Below, in pieces: positions 1 through 11,655 of a stretch of DNA of 64,000 nucleotides (its first letter is position 1; each line of letters starts with the position of its first letter). The stretch spans positions 24,572,312 through 24,636,311 of the forward strand of contig CM119266.1 of the NCBI GenBank assembly GCA_051294375.1, written 5' to 3'. The notes under the pieces were generated by a model. The model ran no database searches. It was not told where the DNA came from and worked only from the letters and a program-made list of their open reading frames with translations. The position numbers and the translations under genes were made by a program. Origin of the DNA: Paraspadella gotoi. Taxonomy: Eukaryota; Chaetognatha.

Positions 1-9
1 GAAAAAGAG

Positions 10-14
<5 letters not shown>

Positions 15-105
<91 letters not shown>
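15..105. repeat. (GA)n microsatellite
   Basis: Uninterrupted GA dinucleotide array at the left edge of the window, the first of many. Seen directly. Confidence 0.97.
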
Positions 106-106
<1 letters not shown>

Positions 107-235
107 GCGGGGATGTCGATCTCGATTTTATATCGGGATCAACTTCGCGGTAGGTTTTTTTCAGCAAAACAAAAACGTATTGTGCTGAGCTGAGGGCGTT
201 AGAGCGAAAGAAATAAAGAAACTAAACGAGACTGA

Positions 236-330
236 AAGAAAGAAAGAAAGAAGGAAAGAAGAAAGAAAGAAAAAAAAAAAATAAACAAAGAAAGAAAGAA
301 AAAAAAAGAAAGAAAGAAAGAAAGAAAGAA

Positions 331-362
<32 letters not shown>

Positions 363-395
363 AGAAAGAAAGAAAGAAAGAAAGAAAGACAAAAA
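236..395. repeat. (GAAA)n purine-rich simple repeat
   Basis: Tetranucleotide GAAA array with A-rich interruptions. The long F/S/L-rich open frame on the opposite strand is a by-product of this repeat and not a gene. Confidence 0.93.
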
Positions 396-699
396 AGAAA
401 ATAAAAAACTAGAGAAAGAGCTGGAAGTCGAGAGAGGGAGATTGAGTGGATTTGAAATAAATTGTAGACTTTAAGCAGGGCGTGGAGCGAGTAAGTCATG
501 AAAAATTTAATTGAGAGTGAAAGGTAAGTCAAGGAGGCTGACGAAATTAGAATAAAAAACGAAAAGCCCGATACATCGGAAGTTGCGGTTAAGTTAATCA
601 TTCCCCCAGAAGGAGACTTTTTAATGCGCCGCAGTCGGCGTCTTCTTGACTTACCCCGTAATAAGCGGAAACGAAAAACTTACCTTTCCCCTGATTCAG

Positions 700-1066
700 A
701 CCTGACCTTTGTCAAGTTCTTCGCTCCGTGGTGCGGCCATTGCAAGACCCTGGCGCCGACCTGGGAGATGCTCTCCTCCAAGTTCGCAGGGAAAGTGAAA
801 ATCGCCGGTGAGTGTCAGGAACTTTTCTCTTCCAATACTAAACTAAAGCGAATATATTTTTAATTTATTTTCTCGAAAGTAAAAATTTTGATTATCGTTA
901 ACTAATGCAGAGGTTGACTGCACGGAAAATCGGAGTCTCTGCCAGCGCTACCAGATCGACGGCTACCCGACCATGATGCTCTTCCGGGACGGGAAGCTGG
1001 TCAAGGAGTACCACGGCTCGCGGGACATCAACACCCTCTCCAAATTCCTCAACGAGTCAGTCAATG
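700..1066 (+). CDS. TXNDC5-like protein disulfide isomerase, C-terminal thioredoxin domain (partial)
   Basis: Two exons of a thioredoxin-fold disulfide isomerase of the endoplasmic reticulum. Exon 700-807 follows a CAG acceptor and contains [10 protein letters not shown] with the CxxC active site, then ends with GTGAGT. Exon 911 onward follows an ATGCAG acceptor and reads [20 protein letters not shown] with the cis-proline GYPT motif, then [16 protein letters not shown] and SKFLNE. Both junctions are phase 1, giving KIAEVDC across the splice. The order of motifs matches the last thioredoxin domain of TXNDC5/ERp46, which has three such domains and a KDEL-type tail. The upstream domains would lie left of the window. 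After FLNES the open frame runs on into AT-rich DNA without a KDEL-like end, so the true terminal exon or 3' boundary is unresolved. Confidence 0.85.
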
Positions 1067-2829
1067 ATATCAATTTTATATCAATAATTATAACGTACAA
1101 TATTAATTTTATCTTATCACGATATTCTATTTCTTTTTTTTTTTCAAGTTTTCTTTAAGAAGAAAAAAAAAACTGGAGTTGATGAATCGATGAGGATGAA
1201 AACGTGAAGGACTCGACTCTGGAGGAGGAAAACATTTATTTTCAATCTCTTTTTTTTTATTTTTTTTTATTTCATTTATTTATATCTGTTTATTTCTTCA
1301 TTAATTATACGAAGTATTAAATATTTTCGACCGATTAAAAGCAAAAGGGACATGTCTTAGGAAAGGAAATCATATGTACATAAAGTTAAAACATTCGCAA
1401 GTTTTGTATAGAAAATTTGGGAAATAAGCAACGACGCCAAAGGAAAAAAAATCGTGGCGAATCGAGTCGAGAAATAATTCCATGGTTTTTTTTTTCGACG
1501 GCGTTGATGAGGATGAGGAAGAGGAAGAAGAAGATGAAGACGACGACGGAAAACGACGACCACCAAGAAATTCGTGTAAAATCGACTGAGATGAGGAAGA
1601 GCGGTAAGCGGAAGAGCAGGAACGTCGGAGATGCCGCGGATTTTAAGGCGTAATGTAAACGTTTGGTGGCAGCACTTTAGCATCTTTGAAAAAAGGCAGG
1701 TCTGATACGGAAAGGAAACAAAAGGCTCCTCGATGGATTTTGGCTGAAGCCTAGACGAGAGTTGAAAACTTTTAGGCGCGTTTTTTAAAGAATTTACGAA
1801 TATTTAGAAAATTAAGACTTAAAAGTTATCTGCCATTTGTGGCTAGATGTTTGAAAGTACATAGATAGCTTCCGTTGTTGAAGTTTACGTAATAAGTGGG
1901 TGCCTATTCTCAACAGTCGAAACATAATTTTCATGATTAGCCGGACTATTTAAAATTATTTTTTACTTTTAACAAAAATCTCTGAGTACATTCTATTTCG
2001 TTCTTGAGGACAAATTACCACTCGGTAGGTCCCCACGACCCTCAATGGGTCACCATGGGCGCCTCGTTTATCAACGGCCTCCCACGAGGTCGACGCTCCC
2101 CCTCCCCCAACCACGGACCCAAAGATAGATACTTTCGTGACTCTGACGAATCAGGGAATCATCTCTATGGCCCACTTCAGTAATTGGTGCTGGTCAGAGG
2201 GCTGGGGGAGCGATTGACCGATTCCACTCTGTCTCGCTATTCGCCCACTTCCATACGGCTCTTTGACTGACTCCCTCTCCATCGCCTCCGATTTAAACTG
2301 ATGACCCGAAATGTCAACTCGTTTCTTGACTCTGTCACTCTCTCCCTTTGTCGGCGTCGTTCTCTGCGTCGACGGCGCGAGACGAGGATTCATCATCGTC
2401 TCCCTGCGTCGTGGCGAGACTATCGACGTGGCAACCTTATCAACGAGGCACCACCGATTGGACGCGGCAACTTCATGAACCTCGCAACACTATTTGGAAG
2501 TTGCAATACCGTTTGGACACGTTTGTTAAAAAAAAAATTAAATTAGTGTTTAGAATAAGTTTTCTAACCAAGAAATGCGCAATGAAAATAATTTAAGGAT
2601 CGGAGTCATCCCTACCAGTTTTAAGTGATTCGCTCCCGCCGTCGACGTCGTCCCTAATGCGCGAAATGACCCTCGGGACGACCATCGATTCTTCGTCTAG
2701 ACGAAATTCATGACCTTCCCCCCCTCCCCCCCCCTTCCCAACTCGATACCGCGTCTGATCACGGAACCGGGAAATGGCCAACATGCGAGCCTCGTCCGCG
2801 TGTCACGCTCGAACCGATCAATCACTGAG
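1067..2829. other. Non-coding stretch after the TXNDC5-like exons
   Basis: AT-rich with poly-T runs. It probably holds the 3' end or UTR of the TXNDC5-like gene, including an acidic/basic purine-rich tract at 1500-1600 that fakes an open frame. I see no supported gene here. Confidence 0.5.
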
Positions 2830-2965
2830 GCCGCCGGAGCCGACTCGGCCGTATCCGACACTGCCGGATCCGACACTGCCGGAGCCGACACTGCCGGAGC
2901 AGAAACAGCCGGATCCAACACTGGCGGAGCAGAAACAGCCGAGGCAGATAAAGCCGAAATCGAGA
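2830..2965 (+). repeat. 15-bp GC-rich minisatellite
   Basis: About eight imperfect copies of a 15-bp unit resembling GCCGGAGCCGACACT. Because the unit is a multiple of three, one + frame (2710-3030) encodes repeated pentapeptides such as ADTAG, SDTAG and AETAG. I see no homology or splice context that would prove it is translated. Confidence 0.85.
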
Positions 2966-3179
2966 TCGGGTTGAGAGATGCGAGAAATTGGCCGACGCGA
3001 AATAAAGATGCGCTTCCAAATAAACACTAATGAGGAAGTGAAAGTGAAAGCGGAGAATCTTATTTCCTTAAAAATTTTCGAAGAATTTACAAATTCTCTC
3101 TTTTTTTACTAAGACGTCTTGCACAATTAAGCAATTTAAATACGTTGGCTTTTTTGTTTTTGTTTTAAAATGAATAATG

Positions 3180-3254
3180 CTTCGTCGTCGTCTTCGTCAT
3201 TGCCTATGTCGTCGTCTTTTTCGTCGTCATCTTCGTCGTCGTTTTCGTGTTTTT
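3180..3254. repeat. TCG/TCT trinucleotide tract
   Basis: Interrupted TCG, TCT and TCA triplets, one of several such tracts in the window (others near 26.6, 28.4, 30.3, 33.3 and 34.0 kb). Confidence 0.85.
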
Positions 3255-4329
3255 GAGCATCGCCTTGGTAGGAGACATATGAGCTGCTAAAATGCCATCG
3301 TTTTCTAAAATTTAATTCAAAATAAATTCAGCAGTAAGTAATCTGCTTCAAACTTAGTAAACTCAGAAATTGAATTAGCCTTTTGTTCCACTCGCCCTAT
3401 ACTTTGTTTGGCTCCATTCCAAGTCATTTCTGTCAATCCTGCTGGCATCGAGGAACGGGAAAGGGGACGAGATGGAGTGACATCTGTCGCCATTTTCTCG
3501 AGGTTCCATTTCGAGTCAGAAACAAAAACGTCGACTTAGTTGTTTTTTTAAGGAATTTTTCGGAATTTTTCCGTTGTACCAATTTCATAATATTTTGTCA
3601 AATAATATTTTTGAGGGATTAAATAAAAGGCATGAAAAATAATCTTCAAACTTCGCTGTTTATTTTTAATATAACATAATATTTCTAATTTTATTCAGGC
3701 AACTTTTATTATTTTTGTTTAGTCAAAAAATGTAAAAGAGAATCGTGATATGAAAATTAAAAAGAAAGCGAAAATAAAAATGTGAAAGTAAAAGGGAATT
3801 GGAAATGTCGAATTGAAAGAAATTCGCGTGCAATTTGGGTTCAGGTCGATTCCTATCGATCCCTCTGAGATTTCACAAGGTTACGTGAGAACGACCGCGT
3901 CGCCACGTGCGTCAACCGTAACCGTCATTGACGCTGGCGACGTGACGAGATAGCTAGACGTCGGAGTTGTATCGATTCTTGCTGTTAGTGTAGTATTTAA
4001 AACTATTTATGAATAAGCTAAATTATTTGATTTTCCCTTAACTAATTTCGATCAAAATCAGCGAAGAAATTCGACTCGTAAAAGTGAGTTTCAAATGGGA
4101 TGGAGTCACGGTATCGATCAAAGAGACCGCTTTTCACGGTTGCGTCATCAACCCTCTGGTCCCCCCTCTCCTTCACCACCTCACCACTCCTCAGCTTTCA
4201 CCTCCATCGTTTCACTTGGATTCACAGACTGGAATTCGGAGAATCCCCGGAGGGAGCGTTGCGTCGCCAACCTCGACGACGACGACGACGATCTTCCTCC
4301 CGACGACGTACAGTTTTGACCTTTGACCC

Positions 4330-4362
<33 letters not shown>

Positions 4363-5118
4363 GAGAGAGAGTTGCGCGAAACGGATTGAATATATTGCCG
4401 TGGTGCCGAGAGAAGAGGCGCCGGAAGAGCAGATGGCAGAGTTGAAGCAATCATAGTCCAGCAGTTGACGAAAGTGTTGGTGTCAAACCAGCGACGAATC
4501 GTCGGCAATGATCATAACTGTATTTTACGAGTAGGCTTTGAATGTAATTAAAGGTAAATTTAACTATTGGAGCAATGCCATACACTTTTTAAATAAACGG
4601 AGACTGGTCGAGATCAATTAACGAATATTACGTTATGAGAAAAATATGCGTTATTTTTTTTTTAGTAAAGAGCTGCAGCGCAGCCGTTCGTTGATACCAA
4701 ATTTAGTCTCATTTATTATGCTAATTTAAAAACAGGTAAGGGAATCTGAGTGTCTTCACAGCTGGATATCGAAAAATTCTAGGTTGATTGATCAAAGCTC
4801 AGTGAAAAACACAAATTGAGAGAATTTTTAGGCCTTTCTCGTTATACGTTGATGTTGCCAAAAATAACATGAAATTTCGCTTGATTTTTAAATGTTTATC
4901 ATTTAATTTGTCGTTATTTTATTAGTTTATAAAATATGCTTTGTTTTTTGGTTTGTTTTTGTTGTTTTTTTTTTTTAGAATCTTATCGGGACTTTCGACA
5001 TCTTTGTCTAAAAACCTACACTCTAAAACTAGTCGCCTACTTTTGTCAATCGCTTCTGCCACCTTCTACTGCCACTCGCTCTTGCCGCCCGCCTACTTTC
5101 ATTCAGTAGGCCCCCAAC
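3255..5118. other. Intergenic DNA upstream of the helicase
   Basis: AT-rich sequence with a short GA array near 4331-4371 and a GAC triplet tract near 4276-4292. No recognisable gene. Untranslated leader of the helicase may lie in 4975-5118, where a pyrimidine-rich tract and an ATTCAG acceptor-like site precede the proposed ATG. Confidence 0.45.
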
Positions 5119-7697
5119 ATGTCGACGAAATGGCGATTTTTAGCCCAGGTCGTCGCCCCGATGCTTAATCTCTCCCCCGAAGATCTCCAGTCGGAAGATC
5201 TTCGCAAGACCGTCCTCAAGATGTCATTGTCTACACCGCCCAGTTTCCCGTCCGCCAGGGATTATTTGGTGACATTTTTGAAACTCCTAGTGGTAAAATA
5301 GTTATATTGTTTTCATTATAATTCTTTTTAATTTCATACTTTGCAACTCGTAGCTTATTTTGAAAGATAAAAAAGGTTTCGGTTTAATTTTTTTATAAAT
5401 TATTTTTTCAAAGTTTTATTAAATTGAAATGAAATTGGTACAACCAATATAAAAATTATCCATTCATTTAATAAAAAAGCTATCTTGTCCCTGACTTTGG
5501 ACAGGCTTTGGTGGTTTAAGGCCTCCATCACTCTTACAAGATAATGACATAGCAGGTCCCTGCAAGCTTTCAATCATAATTTATATCCAGTTGTACGGGC
5601 GGCTTCAAAAATGTCTCTTTGCACAAGAACGCCATGCTTCCCGTGATCATTCACGGAGCGCTCAAATGGATCGATGAGCGCGAAAAATGCTTGGGCCCCA
5701 GCGAAGTCATCCCGCTGAAGACTGTGGCTCCATTGAAAAAGTCGGGTCCCTTTTGCGTCCTTCATTGCCCCGTGGAATCTGTCGCCGACGCAATCAGACA
5801 AGACTTGATTTTGGGATTCATTGGATCGATAGCAGTCGTCTTAGTTGCGTCTAAGGCTAACGAGACAATCTTGTGTCTCATTCACAAACGCCACGCCAAG
5901 TATTGCCAATTACTCAATCGGGGCCGTGAGTTTTACATCCAAATACTCTGCAAAATTACGACGCATTATCGTCAGTTTGAAGCCGTCGTCAACTTGGAGC
6001 GATCCGCTATCGCGGATATCGTCATCCGACCGACTCGGGGGAGCCTCTGTCTCTACCTCGACGACCTGGAACAGGAATCGGACAGGATGCTAATCTTGCG
6101 CGAGCATTTGGCATCGTGCGACCCCGCGCAAAGAAAAGCGCTCAGTTCCGCAGTTGGGATGATCAGAATGGACCGGAATCCTCGATTGGCCCTGATCCAC
6201 GGCCCACCGGGCACGGGCAAGACGCGCTTGATTGTCCGCCTCGTGGAGAGCCTTTTTCTTCCGAGGCAACGACCAGCGGGCGCGGCGTTAATATGCGTCC
6301 ACTCCAACGCCGCTCTCAATCAATTGGCGCTATATTTTAAAAATTCTCAAAACGCTCGGCTTATGTACTACATATATCCGAAACTGGTTAGTTTGGGGCC
6401 TGCCAAAAAAATTGCAGATTTCCTTCCTACCGGAAGTTTCCAGGAAAAAAAGAAAAGTATCCTCTCGGCGAATGTGATTATGACGACCCTTAACTATTGC
6501 AGGTCCGAACAATTGAAATTTTTGCAATCGATGCAGTTCTGCTGCCTCGTAATCGACGACGCGGACCGACGCGTAGAACCCGACGTGCTCATCCCGATGG
6601 TCAGGTTCGGCGCGCAAAAGGTCATCGTGCTCAGCGACCAACCGCGAAGGACCTCCCAAGCAAACGCGAATGAATACAGATCTTTTCCTCAAAGATTCGA
6701 GGAGCGACTGCGAAACCAATTATTGGGCGTCAAACTCTCGGGAACGATTCCGCTCGACGTTCAATACAGGCTGCATCCAGAGATATTTCGTTTTCCCCAA
6801 TCGCTCGTCCACGATGATCGCATATCGATCCAGGACTCTCCGCAAGCTAGATCGGAGAGCCCCTTCGAGCCTTACCTCGTTTTCGATCTGCAAAACAGCG
6901 AGGAGGTGGTCCTTCGGCCCGTGGAATGTCGCCTCTTCTCCTTTATCAACGTAGAAGAGGCTCGATTCGTCTCTTTTCTTTGCTCCTGTTTGTGGTTTGA
7001 AAAGAATGTCTCGGTCGGAGTAGTGAGTCCCTTCACGGCGCAGAAGAATAGGTTACGAACTTTCCTAAGACGGACCACGTTTTTGGATGCGGTAGTGGAA
7101 GAAGACGAAGAGGAAGAAGAGGAAGAAGACGAAGAGGAAGAAGACGAAGAGGAAGAAGACGAAGAGGAAGAAGACGAAGAGGAAGAAGACGAAGAGGAAG
7201 AAGACGAAGAGGAAGAAGACGAAGAGGAAGAAGACGAAGAGGAAGAAGACGAAGAGGAAGAAGACGAAGAGGAAGAAGACGAAGTGGAAGACTACGAAGT
7301 GGAAGACGACGAGACGAAGGCAGTGAAAGCCCATGAATCTCTGAGACATTTCAATAAAAATTCGATCTCCGTCGAGGTCGGCAAAATGGAATCGTTCCAG
7401 GGCGCCGAGAAAGACGTGATCATCGTCAGCGGCGTCCGCGCGACGAATCGAGATATTTTGATGTTGTCCACGATGCGTTTGCCCACCGAGGATATTGGAG
7501 ACGCGCAGGGACTCTTCGTCGCCCTCACTCGAGCCAAGGAGGCGGTCTACGTCGTCGGCCATCGGACGACGCTCTCTGCCAACGAAGATTGGCGCCGCCT
7601 CTACGACGACGCCGAAAAACGAGGACGCCTCGTCACGATAAACGCCGGATGGACTCCCGAACAAATCTCACAGTGGATCAAGAAGCGTCGATCTTAA
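5119..7697 (+). CDS. UPF1/senataxin-like superfamily 1 helicase
   Basis: Predicted SF1B nucleic-acid-dependent ATPase/helicase. A short first exon (5119-5292) ends SARDYLVTFLKLLV, resembling the segment before the helicase core in senataxin-type proteins, and is followed by a GTAAAA donor. The large exon is open from 5580; an AAG acceptor at 5626-5627 would join in phase 0, but the exact junction is uncertain. Numbering from codon 5619 as residue 1: Walker A GPPGTGKT at about 195-202; Walker B as CCLVIDDADRR near 310; motif III as VIVLSDQPRR; motif IV LDVQYRLHPEI; motif V MESFQGAEKDVIIVSGVR; motif VI FVALTRAKEAVYVVGH. Walker B (DDAD instead of DEAx) and motif III (SDQPR instead of GDxxQLPP) are atypical, so catalytic competence is not certain. 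An acidic repeat separates motifs IV and V. A possible AATAAA lies at 7871-7876. Confidence 0.85.
5441..5530 (-). repeat. Dispersed repeat family, copy 1
   Basis: Read on the minus strand this matches 20224-20322 nearly base for base, from GGAGGCCTTAAACCACC through AAAGTCAGGGACAAGATAGC to TATATTGGTTGTA. It sits in the intron or leader of the helicase gene. Further copies are at 24735 and 58322. Confidence 0.85.
7087..7313 (+). repeat. In-frame 15-bp acidic coding repeat
   Basis: About a dozen nearly identical tandem copies of a 15-bp unit (GAAGAGGAAGAAGAC) encoding EEEED inside the helicase. The last copies are degenerate (DEVEDYEVEDDE). It lies between motifs IV and V, where UPF1-like helicases normally have a short linker in RecA domain 2. 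Copy number probably varies between alleles. Confidence 0.97.
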
Positions 7698-10040
7698 CCA
7701 ATTATCTTTTCATCGAATAATTTGTCGCCCCTTAATTATTTTAAGTTTAATTCGGGTACTGTAACTACGGTTCCTGGATGGTTTTATGGTCGATTTGTTT
7801 TTAATATGATTTCTTTTTAAATCATGATAAGTGGTCACGGATTGATTTTTATTGAGCGTGGTAAATTTTAAATAAAACATTTTATCACACACATGGAATA
7901 TTTAATATGTAGTTTATGGGATATTCTTGGCGTATACTGTAATTATGATTTTATGTCGTGCTTATGACGAAAATATTATGTATGATTTTTAACTTTCTCG
8001 AGATTCAGCTTAAATGGAGAAACCCGCTCACAAAAAAATGTAAGGTAATAGTTTCTCGGTAAAGTCAATCAGTCATAAGTAGAATTTAACTAGGCCTTCA
8101 CCAGCATGATCGCCTTTCTCGTTCTTAGGCGTCCTCATTCTTCAAAATGATTTTAAATCGAGAGAAAGAAAACATAATAAAAGTCGAATTTCGTGTCATG
8201 GAACAATGTTGAGGTTGAAATTCGAGACGTCGATAAATCAAAGCATGGATCCATCCTTAATTTTCTCGGCCAATCCGCTCGCCCATGGCACACGCTCGAC
8301 CAATCGAGAAACTTTTCAACCCTATTCGAGCCAATGGGCGTTCGTCGAATATGGCGTCGGCCGCCGAGTTACGTCTCGTTCTGGACTCATCCGGAAAAAG
8401 AAAAAGAAAGCGAGCTTGAGAGGGCGAGAGACCGAAAGGGTCGGCGAGCATCAAAAGAAGAAATTCAGAAAATTCTATTAAGTTGAAAATGTGTCGTTTG
8501 TAAGAATGACTGTTGGAAGTCAAAGATATGGGCGTGGAGATTTAACGCGGCCACATTCTCGATATTTTGTAGCTGCACTCGCTGTGGCACTCGGCCTCTG
8601 TAGAGGGAACCGCCCCCTTTCACCTTTGACTAAGAAAATAACAAAGTATTATTTAATTCGGGGAAAAGTGATGCTTCGTTCCAAAAATCCGAATTTTATT
8701 CACCCGCGTACATTTTTACAATGTTTATACGACCGGGAAGGCTGGTCGTTTCAGGGGTGGCTGTGCGGGAGAAACGAGCTGGCTCGATTCTTGATAGGTC
8801 GGTCTTCGAGCGCCTGGCCGAGAGAAATACTTTCATGTTTACAAGGTTGGGGGTTGATATCATTTCTTAATTCTGTGAAAATGAATGTAGAAATCATTTT
8901 TAAAACCCACAGAGTGGGGGAAAAATTGAAGACGGGGAGATAAAGCGAAAGCGTCCTAACAAAAGAGAAAACGAAAGTCTCTCTCTCTCTCTGCCTTATT
9001 TTGGGATACTTATGCGGTACGCGAATAACGACTGCACTAAACCTTTCAAAGTCCCTGTCAAAATTCGTTCTGCATTTTTTCTTCTTCTGTCCGAAACGCC
9101 CCCCCCCCCGCCCAAACTGGTCTCTTTCCTCGTTTTCCCTGTTTTTTCTCTTTTCGCTCTTCACCCGATGTTTCCCGGGTTTTTTTTATTATTTTAAACG
9201 ATGCATTATTTTAAACAAATTTCCTTTTCCTTTGATTTTAATTTCCTGTTGTTTCCATCATATTTGCGATAGTGTCGTTAATTATTGAGATTTTTAGGAA
9301 AACATTTTTTTTAAATTATATTTATGTAAATATTTCAGTTTTTTATATATTTCAATATTTTACTTTTCTATTGTTTTGCCCTTAGCCTACCGTTTTAATC
9401 TTCTCGTTTTTCTCTTTCTTTTTTCATTTCCTTCCTTTTCTCTCCTTTCTCATTTTCATTCTTCATCCTGCGCTCATCTTATTTTTTTTTTTTCATTTTC
9501 AATTTCGCCGTCTCGTGTCGCCCTTTTTCTAAGCGGAAAAAAAGGAAGATAAAAAGAAAAATAAAAAAGGGAGAAAATTGTTTTTTTAATATCGGACGTT
9601 ATCCCCTTTGTCCCGAAAACAAAAAAAAGTTAATTTACTAGGCGAAGCTTTCGATCTATTCGGAGATTTATTATTTTGTTTTATTGATATTACCTCAATA
9701 ACCTCTCTCTNNNNNNNNNNCTCTCTCTCCCCCTTCGCCAATGCGTTCTTGCGGATGGGAGGCTCGGGCCTCCGGGGAAACACGCGGCGTCCCGGCGTGG
9801 GCGAAGAGGATTGAAATTTGTGTGGGGAGAGGCCGACCGTTGGGAATTGACAAAAGTAACAGATACGCAGACAACATTTTCGAGGGTGGCGCTACATCTA
9901 TATTGTTTTACAATTTTCCGTGGCTATCGGAAATTATTAATTTCGATTACAAAGTTGGCCATAAATGCTTTATGGTTACGGCTTCAAAGATTTGAATTAA
10001 AGTGAACTTGGTTTGTTTTTTTGTTTTTTTGACACGATAG
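7698..10040. other. Intergenic region after the helicase
   Basis: Contains a putative helicase poly(A) signal, the CCAAT array at 8270 and poly-pyrimidine tracts near 9080-9500. A 10-N gap at 9711-9720 lies within a CT run. The 8193-8943 open frames show no recognisable domain. Confidence 0.5.
8270..8375 (+). promoter_or_regulatory. CCAAT-box array with about 31-bp spacing, promoter-like
   Basis: Three CCAAT pentamers start at 8270, 8300 and 8331 (spacings 30 and 31). They are followed by AATATGGCG near 8350, resembling a YY1 site. Multiple CCAAT boxes about three helical turns apart are known in NF-Y-dependent cell-cycle promoters. Promoter function and direction are inference. Confidence 0.5.
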
Positions 10041-10041
10041 T

Positions 10042-10470
10042 GAACTTAAGGTTCGATCGAAGAGGCCGCCGCCTACGAAGTGGTCACGATCTAATTGATC
10101 TTCTACTCAATGAGCCAGCGGGTTACGACTGAGGGAGCCCTTATTGGGTTACTTTTACTTTCGCCGACAGGGGTTAGGAAGGGGTTAGTGTTAAAGGTGG
10201 TTTAGGGGTGGTTTTGGGTTAGGGGTGGTAAGGGTTAAAAGGGTTTAGGGTTAGGGTAATTAGGTAATATTTTTTTTTAATTTTTGTTTAAAAATAAGTA
10301 TTTTTAAGTAGTTTTTTCAAAAGCCGCCAAAACCGCGGTTGGCGAAAGTAAAATTTCGCCCGATTATTAATTAACAGTGTGAAGCGAGGCAATGCCCGCT
10401 ACATTGCGCTACAGGGACGATAGTGAGCTGAAGGTTCGATAAAAGAGGCTTCATCTGCGGTCGTCTTTTG
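10042..10470 (+). repeat. Local direct repeat pair
   Basis: The phrase ACGATAGTGAACTTAAGG followed by TTCGATCGAAGAGGC at 10034-10066 recurs, diverged, at 10418-10451. The two copies flank the TTAGGG-like tract. Seen directly; origin unknown. Confidence 0.6.
10165..10262 (+). repeat. Telomere-like degenerate TTAGGG tract
   Basis: Many GGGTTA, GGTTAG and TTAGGG variants with irregular spacing. It is too degenerate for a recent telomere addition. Similar tracts in the opposite orientation occur at 39600-39760 and 47770-47945. Confidence 0.6.
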
Positions 10471-11379
10471 TGGTCGCGACATTCCGTGACTTCCTTGCGG
10501 TTCAGGAAATAGCCGCGCGCCCCAACTGTTCACCAGTGAATTTTATTATCGCGGAGTCAGTCCGCAATCTCGACTGTGTTTTTCGTTTCAAATTCTTTTT
10601 TTGTGTTTTTGCAAAGAGGAAATAATTCAAATTTCGTTTTGTTCCCGCGCGATTTATTAATTAATACCCATTTTAATACTCGGCACCCTTAACCCTGCAC
10701 CCCGGACCCGGCGGATTTCTTCCCCTCCCAATTCGGTCTCAATCCTACCCCACGAGTCGAACCTCAGCGAAGGGGGCGAAGTTGTTTTGATCTCTCGATG
10801 ATCCGAACCGAGGGTGGGAACTGGGGAGACGACGACGACGACGACGACGACGACGTGAATTGCATCAACGAATCGGACGCCAACGTCGAAGATGAGAGCG
10901 GACAGGACAAAGAAGACAAAGCCGAAAAAGGAGGAAGACAACGAAATGATAATAATTATGCTTTCTATCGACAGTAATGACGGGCTGAGGAAAGAAAAAG
11001 GAAGGACGTATTTAATATTCAATTAACTTGATAATGATAATAATAATCATTACTATTTAATTATAATAATATTTCTAAAAATTATTATATTTTTGATGTT
11101 AAACAATTCTCACGAGGAATTCTCGCCGCATTTAGTCTTCGATAGTCACGTCGCTCTCTATTCTCCGTCTACTCTCAATTCCTACCCACGTCACCTTGAA
11201 CTACCCCGGCCACTACCTGTAATGCGTTCTCCCTCTCCCCCCCCCCGCGACTTTTCCACTTTCCCTCAGTTATCTTCTATTCAGACTTTCGTTTGAAAAA
11301 TCAGGGGAAATAATTTACGAGGAAAATAAAACAAAAATCTCCATTCCTTGTCAGGAGGCGTCTCTTCGTCGCTTCTGTG

Positions 11380-11382
<3 letters not shown>

Positions 11383-11434
<52 letters not shown>
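11383..11434. repeat. (CT)n microsatellite
   Basis: CT dinucleotide array, seen directly. Confidence 0.95.
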
Positions 11435-11438
<4 letters not shown>

Positions 11439-11520
11439 TTCTCTCTTTCTCTTTTCCTTTCCCGACGGGTGACTAGATTTTCACTGAAATTTGCCTCGTA
11501 AATCTAATGAACGAAGAGCG

Positions 11521-11655
11521 AAAGGAAAAGAAGGCAGGTGGGTGAGGAGGAAAAAGAAAAAAAGAAAAAGGAGGGAAAGAAAGAAAAAGGAAAAGAAGGC
11601 AGGTGGGTTTGGAGGAAAAAGAAAAAAGAAAAAGGAAGGAAAGAAAGAAAAAGGA
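11521..11655 (+). repeat. 65-bp purine-rich tandem duplication
   Basis: The phrase AAAGGAAAAGAAGGCAGGTG occurs at 11521 and again 65 bases later, followed in both copies by GGAGGAAAAAG and A-rich sequence. Confidence 0.85.

Noticed and set aside
161-601. 146-codon minus-strand frame rich in F, S and L
   Set aside because: It comes from the (GAAA)n repeat; no domain or splice context.
4100-4456. 118-codon + frame ending AKRIEYIAVVPREEAPEEQ
   Set aside because: Contains GA and GAC repeat translation; the plausible tail has no splice or family support.
7065-7664. 199-codon minus-strand frame opposite the helicase (LFVFF repeats)
   Set aside because: Antisense shadow of the EEEED coding repeat.
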